DNA of 40,343 nt from Thermoanaerobaculia bacterium (lineage in GTDB: Bacteria > Acidobacteriota > Thermoanaerobaculia > Multivoradales > Multivoraceae), in the NCBI GenBank assembly GCA_022824725.1, contig JAJDZH010000383.1, positions 66,563 through 106,905 on the forward strand, read 5' to 3'. Below the pieces are notes generated by a model. It did no database searches. It had not been told where the DNA came from and saw only the letters and a list, made by a program, of their open reading frames with translations. This document shows, piece by piece, positions 24,516 to 31,109 of this stretch. Every line of letters starts with the position of its first letter. Position 1 is the first letter of the stretch. Position numbers and translations under genes: made by a program.

Positions 24516-26318
24516 ATGGCACTCCCCCGGCTGCGTCGACGACTCGCCACGACCCTGCTCGCGCTGCCGGCTGTCGCTCCCGTTCCTGCGGCCGCGCAGC
24601 AGGCGGAAGCACCGGATTCCCCGGCCGCAACGATCGCCGAACGGGTGGACGTGAGCATCGTGAACATCGACGTTCATGTCACGAATCGCCGGGGTCGGCC
24701 GATCGCCGACCTCACGGCGGCCGACTTCGAGGTCTACGAGGACGCCCAACGGGTCGAGATCACGAACTTCCTCAATGCCGCCGCCCGTGACGACCTGGAG
24801 TGGACGGACGGGGGCGAGCTCGAGCCGCCCACGGACACCGATGCGCCCCTCATGGTGGCGCTCTACGTCGACCGCTACCGGACAAGCCACGGCAACCTGC
24901 TTCGGATCGAGGACGACCTTGCCTCCTTCCTGAGCGCCCGACGCGATCAGGAAGGACGCATCCGTTTCCTGCTCGCCACGGGAGACCCGGAACTGAACGT
25001 CCGGGTTCCCTTCAGCGACGACCCGCAGGAGCTGCTTGGCGCCCTGGAGCAACTGCGCGAGGAGCCGCGTTCCGGCCTCCACGACGACGATCTGCTCCGC
25101 CGCCGAACCCTGAGTGAGATCCGGATCGCCTACGAGACCTGCATTCAGCCCCCCGCCAGCGACTTCAACCCTGGCTGTGTTCCGTGCATCGACACCTGGG
25201 GCGCGCTTCTTGGCGCCGCGAACCAGTACGCCGCCGAGATGCAAACACGAGCCGCAACCTCGGTCTCCGCACTTGCCGAACTCACGACCGCGCTCGGCGG
25301 CCTGCCGGGCCCCAAGGCTCTCGTCTACGTCAGCGATGGATTGCCCCAACGTCCTGGGGCGGACCTGTTCCACTACCTGGGCCAGATCTGCGCCGATCGC
25401 CGGTCCGAGACCGATGCCCTGGAGCGGGAATGGGACGACACGACCCGCTTCAATCGCTTCAGCGCGTTCAGCAACGCAAACCGGGTCACCATCTACCCGG
25501 TGGACGCCGGCGGCGTCCGGGCCTCGTCGTCGGTCGATCCGACCCTCGCCGGCGGGGTCGCCAGCGTCGAGGGCTTCGGCGGCACGAGTGACTCGAGGTT
25601 GTCCACCGTTCTCGTGCCCAGCACCGAGAACGACCGCCTGCGAGTCGACAACCTGCAGGGGACACTGAGCCTGCTGGCGGACGAAACGGGCGGGCAGGCG
25701 GTCTTCAATCAGGCGAATCCGGCGGATGCCCTCGAGGACATCGCGGCGGACTTCGGCTCCTACTACTCCCTTGGCTACCGGGCCCCGCCAGACCGGCGCC
25801 ATCCGATCCGCCAGATCGAGGTCCGCCTGACCAGCCCGAGACAGGGCTGGCAGGTGCGCTACAGGCGCTCCTACGTTCTCAAGTCGGACGACCAGCGGCT
25901 GGCGGACCGGCTCTTTGCCGCCCTGAAGCTCGGCGAGCAGACCAACCCGCTTGCCGCGGAGGTGACGTTCGGAGAGCCTTCGCCGGCCGTCGACGCGGGT
26001 CGGAGCACGTTGCCGGTCGAGGTGGAGGTCCCCGTCTCGGCGGTCACCTTCCTTCCCGGACCCTCCGGCACGTCAGGAGCGGTGCGCATCTTCCTCGTCG
26101 CCGAAGCCGAAGACGGCCGCCGCACGCCAATGCGGCAGAAGACCCTTGCCCTGAGCGAGGCTCAGCTTCAGGCCGGTCGGCCGAACACCGTCGTTGTGAA
26201 CGTGGATCTCCCGCCGGGAAGGTTCGCGGTCGCGGTCGGCGTCCGTGACGAAGCGTCGGGCCGCGGCAGCTACCTGGTGAGGGACGTCGAACTTCCCGCC
26301 GCCGTCAACGGTCCCTGA
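24516..26318 (+). CDS. Secreted VWFA-related protein (Acidobacteria-type)
   Basis: A 600-residue protein of the VWFA-related type common in Acidobacteriota. A signal peptide (LATTLLALPAVAPVPAAAQQ) is followed by a beta-sandwich segment VDVSIVNIDVHVTNRRGRPI-ADLTAADFEVYEDAQRVEI. That segment is the usual lead-in to the VWA domain. The VWA core begins MVALYVDRYRTSHGN (Asp about 119) and continues to LPGPKALVYVSDGLPQRPG and NRVTIYPVDAGGVRAS. The usual DxSxS metal site is not present (DRYRT instead), so metal binding is doubtful. A cysteine pair lies in an insert (GCVPC). A C-terminal beta-rich domain (about 490-600) follows. No function is proven for the family; binding or assembly outside the cytoplasm is the usual guess. 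Its 3' end overlaps the convergent ABC binding-protein gene by 14 bp. Confidence 0.85.
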   Translation: MALPRLRRRLATTLLALPAVAPVPAAAQQAEAPDSPAATIAERVDVSIVNIDVHVTNRRGRPIADLTAADFEVYEDAQRVEITNFLNAAARDDLEWTDGGELEPPTDTDAPLMVALYVDRYRTSHGNLLRIEDDLASFLSARRDQEGRIRFLLATGDPELNVRVPFSDDPQELLGALEQLREEPRSGLHDDDLLRRRTLSEIRIAYETCIQPPASDFNPGCVPCIDTWGALLGAANQYAAEMQTRAATSVSALAELTTALGGLPGPKALVYVSDGLPQRPGADLFHYLGQICADRRSETDALEREWDDTTRFNRFSAFSNANRVTIYPVDAGGVRASSSVDPTLAGGVASVEGFGGTSDSRLSTVLVPSTENDRLRVDNLQGTLSLLADETGGQAVFNQANPADALEDIAADFGSYYSLGYRAPPDRRHPIRQIEVRLTSPRQGWQVRYRRSYVLKSDDQRLADRLFAALKLGEQTNPLAAEVTFGEPSPAVDAGRSTLPVEVEVPVSAVTFLPGPSGTSGAVRIFLVAEAEDGRRTPMRQKTLALSEAQLQAGRPNTVVVNVDLPPGRFAVAVGVRDEASGRGSYLVRDVELPAAVNGP

Positions 26319-27300
26319 AAGCCTCGACATCTTCGGCGCTGGTCAGGACGTCCAGGCCGGTATGGATCGGATCATCGACCGGCGCACCGTTCACCAGCTC
26401 GAGCAGCACTTCCATCGACCGATAGCCCATGGCGTACGGGCGCTGCCCCACCTGTCCGTGGCTCAGGCCCTCGGCCAGCAGGTCCAGCTGCATTGGCAGC
26501 ACGTCCGCACCCATGATCACGAGGTCCCGGGAATCGATCCGGTCCCGGTACGGTTCGACGGCCTGCCGGTAGGCCTGGTCCACGAACTGCGGGAAGCCGC
26601 CGGTGATCGAGAACACGTCGAGGTCTGGCTCGGAGGCCAGCACGTCGGCCATCTGCTGGACGGCCAGCGGAAAGTCGTCGTTCGTGTAGAGCGGGCAGGC
26701 CGCTACCTCCGTCCAGCCGTTTCGGCCCTCCAGCCGTTCACCCGGCGGTGCGGCCGAAGCGGTACCCGCCAACGTGTCCCGGAGCCCCTGCATCCGCTCG
26801 TTGTGGTTCATTGCCGCGGCGCCGCCCGACTGAATGCAGATGCGGCCGCCCTCAGGCTTCAACTCCTGGAGCAGCTTCGCCTGCTCGACGCCCATCGCAC
26901 GGTTCTCCGTACCGATGTAAGTCGTGCGCAACCCGGCGTCGTCGACCAGGAGATCGGAGTCCCAGGTGATCACCGGGATCCCGATTTCGCGAGCGCGCGC
27001 CAGCGCGCGCGCCATCGCCGTCGCGTTCGAGGGCGACACTGCGATCCCGTCGACCCGGCGGGTGATCAGATCTTCGACCACCTGAACCTGGTCCGCCTCC
27101 GTGTGCTCGCTGGGACCGATGTACAGGCAGTCTACGTCCTCGAGGTCCGCGGCCGCCTGCATGCAGCCGTCGCGGGCGAGGTCGAAGAACGGGTTGTTCA
27201 TCGCCTTCGGCACCAGGGCGAAGGTGTAGCCGGAGTCTTCCCGGGCACAGCCTCCCGCCGACAGGGCAAAGGCCAGAGCCACCACGACACCACGATTCAT
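26305..27300 (-). CDS. ABC importer substrate-binding lipoprotein, ribose/sugar type
   Basis: A periplasmic binding protein of the RbsB-like family (331 residues). The lipoprotein signal MNRGVVVALAFALSAGGC has its Cys at 18. Lobe 1 starts YTFALVPKAMNNPFFDLARD, the normal PKxxxNPFF motif, and has DLITRRVDGIAVSPSNATAM and IPVITWDSDL. GGRICIQSGGAAAMNHNERM and QGLRD form the hinge region, and FSITGGFPQF and VIMGADVLPMQLDLLAEGLS the second lobe, with QRPYAMGYRSMEVLLELVNG near the end. The ligand is probably a sugar or sugar-like compound; it cannot be named. ATG 27300 overlaps the permease stop (ATGA). It is last in the operon Nramp-like, ATPase, permease, binding protein. Confidence 0.93.
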   Translation of the reverse strand: MNRGVVVALAFALSAGGCAREDSGYTFALVPKAMNNPFFDLARDGCMQAAADLEDVDCLYIGPSEHTEADQVQVVEDLITRRVDGIAVSPSNATAMARALARAREIGIPVITWDSDLLVDDAGLRTTYIGTENRAMGVEQAKLLQELKPEGGRICIQSGGAAAMNHNERMQGLRDTLAGTASAAPPGERLEGRNGWTEVAACPLYTNDDFPLAVQQMADVLASEPDLDVFSITGGFPQFVDQAYRQAVEPYRDRIDSRDLVIMGADVLPMQLDLLAEGLSHGQVGQRPYAMGYRSMEVLLELVNGAPVDDPIHTGLDVLTSAEDVEAFRDR

Positions 27301-28241
27301 CGGCCGGCCCGTCTCATTCGCTCGACGAGCATAGCGACGATGATCGATCCCCCGATGAAGGCCCCTTGCCAGTACGGGTCCACACCGAGCAGCAGCAGGC
27401 TGTTGCGGATCAGTTCGATCAACGCCGCGCCGGCCACCGCGCCGAACGCGCCGCCTTCCCCGCCCATCAGATTGGCGCCGCCGATCACGGCCGACGCGAT
27501 GATGCGCAGTTCGTAGTTCTGGCCCAGCGCGTTCGTGACCGCTCCCAGCCAGCCGATCATCAGGATCGCCGAAACCCCGGCAAGCAGGGAACTGAGCACG
27601 TAGACGGTGAGCTTTACCCGAGCCACTGGCACGCCCGCCAGCCGGGTCGAATCCTCGTTACCGCCGACCGCGAGCACGTGCCGCGCCAGCCGGCTGTAGC
27701 GGAACCACGCCGCCGCGCAAAGCGCCGCGACGGCAAGCAGCCAGACCGGACTCGCCACTCCCAGGAAGCGGCCGCCGCCCAGCGCGAGCAGCAGGTCCTC
27801 GTCGGGACCGAAGTCGTGGATCATCCGGTTGTTCGAGATGACGAGCGCCAGCGACCGCGCGATGCTCAACATGCCGAGCGTGACGACGAAGGGCGACAGG
27901 CGGAAGTACGCCACCAGCGAACCGTTGACGAGCCCGCACAGCAGGGCGCAGCCGAGTCCGGCCGCCGCCGCCACGATCAGCGGTTGCCCCGACCCCAGAA
28001 CGAGACCGGTGACGATTCCGGCAAGTCCCATGACGGAGCCGACCGAAAGGTCGATGCCGCCGGTGGCGATGACCGCCGTCTGCCCGAGGGCGATCAGCCC
28101 GATGAACGCGAAGTTCCGGCTGATGTTGAAGATGTTGTCGGCGCTCGCGAACGGCTCGGAGACCAGACTCATCACGCCGGCCAGAGCCGCGACGGTCAGA
28201 GTCACCCACAGCGACTGCGGCGCTCGGAGGAGGCTCCTCAC
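27297..28241 (-). CDS. ABC importer permease, ribose/sugar type (RbsC-like)
   Basis: A 314-residue inner-membrane permease of the branched-chain/RbsC superfamily. Signature segments are NFAFIGLIALGQTAVIATGG then IDLSVGSVMGLAGIVTGLVL, which is the hallmark GGIDLSVGS motif, and RLSPFVVTLGMLSIARSLAL, VGGNEDSTRLAGVPVARVKL and SAVIGGANLMGGEGGAFGAV. About 8-10 hydrophobic helices are visible. GTG 28241 overlaps the ATPase stop as GTGA; the frame stays open for 158 codons upstream but that part only shadows the ATPase gene. It would assemble with the ATPase at 28238-28972 and the binding lipoprotein at 26305-27300. The sugar importer normally uses a double-length RbsA ATPase, while here a single domain is present. 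Confidence 0.93.
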   Translation of the reverse strand: MRSLLRAPQSLWVTLTVAALAGVMSLVSEPFASADNIFNISRNFAFIGLIALGQTAVIATGGIDLSVGSVMGLAGIVTGLVLGSGQPLIVAAAAGLGCALLCGLVNGSLVAYFRLSPFVVTLGMLSIARSLALVISNNRMIHDFGPDEDLLLALGGGRFLGVASPVWLLAVAALCAAAWFRYSRLARHVLAVGGNEDSTRLAGVPVARVKLTVYVLSSLLAGVSAILMIGWLGAVTNALGQNYELRIIASAVIGGANLMGGEGGAFGAVAGAALIELIRNSLLLLGVDPYWQGAFIGGSIIVAMLVERMRRAGR

Positions 28242-28972
28242 GCGGCTTCGAGCGCGCCGGTGATCAGCGCGGTCACCTCCTCCGGCGACGACTCCGCGAC
28301 CGGCTTGTCCGCCACCTTTCGCCCTCTTCTCAGCACGACGACGCGGTCCGCGACCGCGAAGACGTCCGACATCCGGTGGGAGATCAGGAGCACCGAAACG
28401 CCCTGGTCGCGCAGCCTGCGAATGAGCTCCAGCACCTCGGCGATCTGACGCACGCTGATGGCCGCGGTCGGCTCGTCCAGCAGCATGAGGCGGGGCGCGC
28501 TCAGCCGGGCCCGGGCCAGCGCCGTGGCCTGGCGCTGCCCTCCCGACATCCTCCGCACGAGATCGTCCGGGCGGGTGTCGGAACCGAGCTCGTCGAACAG
28601 TTCGGCGGACCGCTCTCGCATGGCGGCGTGGTCCAGCACCGGCAGGATCCCGAACAGCCTGCGGTGCACCTCGCGGCCCAGAAACACGTTGGCCGTCGCG
28701 GAGAGGTTGTCGCAAAGGGCGAGGTCCTGGTACACGGCCTCGATGCCATGCTCGCGCGCCGAGAGGGGCGTCAGTTCGACCGGCTGGCCCTCCCAGCGGA
28801 GCTCGCCCGACGTCGGCGCGAAGTTCCCCGCGACGATCTTGAGCAGGGTGGACTTGCCGGCGCCGTTGTCGCCCATCAGTCCGACGACTTCACCCGGGGT
28901 GAGTTCCAGGTCGACGCCCTGCAGCGCCTCGACCGCGCCGAACCGCATGCCGACCGACCGGAGTTCAAGCAT
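28238..28972 (-). CDS. ABC importer ATPase, single-domain sugar type
   Basis: A 244-residue nucleotide-binding protein. Walker A is GDNGAGKST (residues 34-42), the Q-loop YQDLALCDNLSATANVFLG, the signature MSGGQRQATALARARL and Walker B LMLLDEPTAAI; the H-loop is VLLISHRMSDVFAVADRVVV. The RMSDVF and AISVRQIAEVLELI patterns match the ribose/xylose-type ATPases. It is one domain (XylG-C/FrcA-like) rather than the double RbsA. ATG 28972 lies 15 bp after the Nramp-like stop. It likely works as a homodimer with the downstream permease. Confidence 0.94.
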   Translation of the reverse strand: MLELRSVGMRFGAVEALQGVDLELTPGEVVGLMGDNGAGKSTLLKIVAGNFAPTSGELRWEGQPVELTPLSAREHGIEAVYQDLALCDNLSATANVFLGREVHRRLFGILPVLDHAAMRERSAELFDELGSDTRPDDLVRRMSGGQRQATALARARLSAPRLMLLDEPTAAISVRQIAEVLELIRRLRDQGVSVLLISHRMSDVFAVADRVVVLRRGRKVADKPVAESSPEEVTALITGALEAA

Positions 28973-28987
28973 GGAACGACCCGGTCG

Positions 28988-30424
28988 TCAGCCGGTCAGG
29001 CGTCCGAAGTAGCCCGGTCCCTGGGTCCAGACGTACCAGGCCATGAAGCCGGTCAGGAACAGCGTCACGCCGACCATCAGTGCCCACCACAGCCAGCCGC
29101 GGGTCCCTTCCGGCCGGTCCTCTCCCAGATAGCCGCGCTTGCGCTGCAGGATGACGAAGCCGATGTAGGCGGCGGGCAGGAACAGGCCGCAGACGATGTT
29201 CGTCGGCACGGCCAGCCAGACCGCGATGTCGCCCCAGAACACCGGCCCGAGCACGCCGGGCGCGGGAAGCAGCATGGCCAGCCGGTGCTTCCGGCTGCCG
29301 AACTCCCAGCCGAACAGCTCGCAGGCCACGAAGCCGGTCGCCAGCATGTGCAGCGTGATTGTCGACAGCGCCATGCCGAGCACGCCCAGGTCGAACACCA
29401 CCCGTCCCACCGCGGGTCCCGCAACCGCCGCCAGGGACTGCGCGGCCTCGACGGGGCTCAGCCGCACGCCGTCGTAGGCCGGGTCGAGGTGAATCGTGTT
29501 CGCCGCGGCGATGAGCATCAGGCTCGCGGCCAGGACGTAGGGCACGAAGGTCCCGGTCCACAGGTCGAACCTGGCCAGCGACCTGTGCTCCCTCGACCAG
29601 CCGCGGGCGAGCAGCGAGTACGGGTAGAGGAACACCATGTTGATCCCGACCGCGGCCGACAGGCCGCTCAGGATCACCGTCACGCCGAGCACGCCGTTCC
29701 GCTCGCCGGGGACCGCGAAACCGACGAAACCGCGGAAGAGGCCCCCCCAGTCCGAGACTCCCGTGCGGATCACCACCCAGGCGAAGCAGACGACGATCCC
29801 CCAAACCATGTAGCGCAGAAGCCGCTCGTAGACGCGAATCAGCTCGGGCCGCCGGCCGTAGAGCGACGAGATGAGCACGGCCCAGACGAGGACGACAAAG
29901 CCGAGCCCCGCCGCCGGCAACCCCTCGATCCCCGCGGCCTCCCCGAGGTCCACCAGCACCGCGGAGGCCAGCGAGTACTGTGGGAAGTGCCAGACGATCG
30001 ACGCGATGAGGGCGCCCAGGGCCCAGCTCCAGGCGAGGGGCGCCCCAGCGAAGCGGCGCATCGCGTCGAACGGCCGCATTCCCGTCGACAGGGTCTGGTG
30101 GGCGACCGCGGAGAGCATGACCAGCCCGAGCAGCATGGCGAGCGGCGCGACCCACAGGAGCTGGTAGCCGAACACGGCCCCGGCGAACAGCGCGGAAGCC
30201 GCCGTCCCGCTGCCGAGCGTCATCGCGCTCTGCATGTAGCCCGGACCGATCAGCCCGGCAAAGGCGCGCCAGCGCGCCGTCCGCGGCGCCTGCTCCAGTT
30301 CGGCCAATTGCCGTCGCTCGGCGGCCAGGACCGCCGGGTCGGGGGGGTGGGCCATCCGCAGGCCGACCCGCAGGTCGTCCCGCTCGGTCGCGGACAGGCG
30401 ATCCACTCCGTTCGCCGATTCCAT
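28988..30424 (-). CDS. Nramp-like transporter lacking the canonical metal motifs
   Basis: A 478-residue inner-membrane protein with about 11-12 hydrophobic helices and a hydrophilic N-terminal region of about 60 residues. The first helix reads LIGPGYMQSAMTLGSGTAAS, which aligns with the Nramp TM1 start (GPG...) but has no DPGN metal-binding motif. The later helix that normally carries MPH reads GINMVFLYPYSLLARGW, with no Met-Pro-His. TLHMLATGFVACELFG and FWGDIAVWLAVPTNIVCGLF are further conserved-looking segments. ATG 30424 is preferred because GGAGG lies 7 nt upstream; a GTG at 30496 would add 24 residues. It is the first gene before the ABC importer (15 bp to the ATPase). It may carry an amino acid, another ion or an organic solute rather than Mn/Fe. 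Confidence 0.75.
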   Translation of the reverse strand: MESANGVDRLSATERDDLRVGLRMAHPPDPAVLAAERRQLAELEQAPRTARWRAFAGLIGPGYMQSAMTLGSGTAASALFAGAVFGYQLLWVAPLAMLLGLVMLSAVAHQTLSTGMRPFDAMRRFAGAPLAWSWALGALIASIVWHFPQYSLASAVLVDLGEAAGIEGLPAAGLGFVVLVWAVLISSLYGRRPELIRVYERLLRYMVWGIVVCFAWVVIRTGVSDWGGLFRGFVGFAVPGERNGVLGVTVILSGLSAAVGINMVFLYPYSLLARGWSREHRSLARFDLWTGTFVPYVLAASLMLIAAANTIHLDPAYDGVRLSPVEAAQSLAAVAGPAVGRVVFDLGVLGMALSTITLHMLATGFVACELFGWEFGSRKHRLAMLLPAPGVLGPVFWGDIAVWLAVPTNIVCGLFLPAAYIGFVILQRKRGYLGEDRPEGTRGWLWWALMVGVTLFLTGFMAWYVWTQGPGYFGRLTG

Positions 30425-30462
30425 GTTCGGTCCTCCGACGTCGGGCCCCCGCCCTGCGTTCG

Positions 30463-30636
30463 TCAAGGCTGCAAGGTCTTCTCCGGCATCGTACACCCTG
30501 CGACCCGCTTCAGCTCGATTCCGTCGAACCAGGCGTCTCCCAGGTCCGCGCCGTCTCGAACCGCCCGGACTCTGACCGCGCCGCGGTCCGCTACGGCCGC
30601 CCCTGCGGCCGTCATGCCGCTTTTCACCGCCCGCAT
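30463..30636 (-). pseudogene. Possible gene fragment, carbohydrate-binding-module-like end
   Basis: A 57-codon frame between the frameshifted gene and the Nramp-like gene ends GADLGDAWFDGIELKRVAGC. The GDAWFDGIELKR piece resembles the last strand of CBM4-like or jelly-roll domains (xxAWFDDVxLxx), but the length and missing front suggest a remnant. It may simply be a chance frame. No ribosome site is evident. Confidence 0.25.
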
Positions 30637-30664
30637 CCCGAAGTCGATGCCCGGTCGCTTCCGC

Positions 30665-31109
30665 CTACCGCGACGCCGCGCCGGCGAGGCAGGGCGACGT
30701 GAAGGCCGCGGTATCCACGATCGCCTCCGCCGGCCGGCCGGGCTCGTTCTGGTACGACCGCTGCTCGCCGGAAACCGTGTCGGTCACCGTGATCCGATAG
30801 CCCTGATCGGTCGTCGATGCGGCGAGCACCCACATGTGACCGCTGTCCTCGCAGCCGTCCAGGACCTTGACCAGGATCTCCCAGTTTGAGGAATCCAAGA
30901 AGCTGAACAGGCCCGAATCCTCCGTGCGCTCGCTCACGACGCGAGCGGCCCCCGATCCGCCGTCGCCGCTCCACCAGTCCGCCTTCACCTCCCGACGACG
31001 CCTGGCCAACGCCAGGGACCAGCGTCAAGAGACGCTGGGCGTGCGCCGAGGAAGTCGGCAGCAGCAGCGACAGCATCGCCAAGGCGCTGGCTGCGACCCA
31101 CCGAATCAC
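30665..31109 (-). pseudogene. Small secreted protein, apparently frameshifted
   Basis: GTG 31109 overlaps the upstream stop (GTGA) and opens a good signal peptide (AASALAMLSLLLPTSSAHAQ). About 12 codons later the frame becomes low-complexity Gly/Arg. Another frame, one base on, then gives a protein-like sequence to 30665: EVKADWWSGDGGSGAARVVS, DSGLFSFLDSSNWEILVKVL, DGCEDSGHMWVLAASTTDQG and YRITVTDTVSGEQRSYQNEP. That second part has the layout of a family of secreted proteins I associate with Acidobacteria-like genomes (SGxFWFF, NxElxVKVLDGC, WVFAAxxT, VTDTxTG, DTxAF). A single extra base or two missing bases between about 31034 and 30995 would join the two. It could be a true pseudogene, programmed shift or assembly error. 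Function is unknown. Confidence 0.6.

Noticed and set aside
28376-30889. An 837-codon open frame on the plus strand
   Set aside because: It lies antisense to the ABC ATPase and the Nramp-like gene, is very His/Gln/Arg-rich and has no family pattern. It is a shadow of high-GC codon use.
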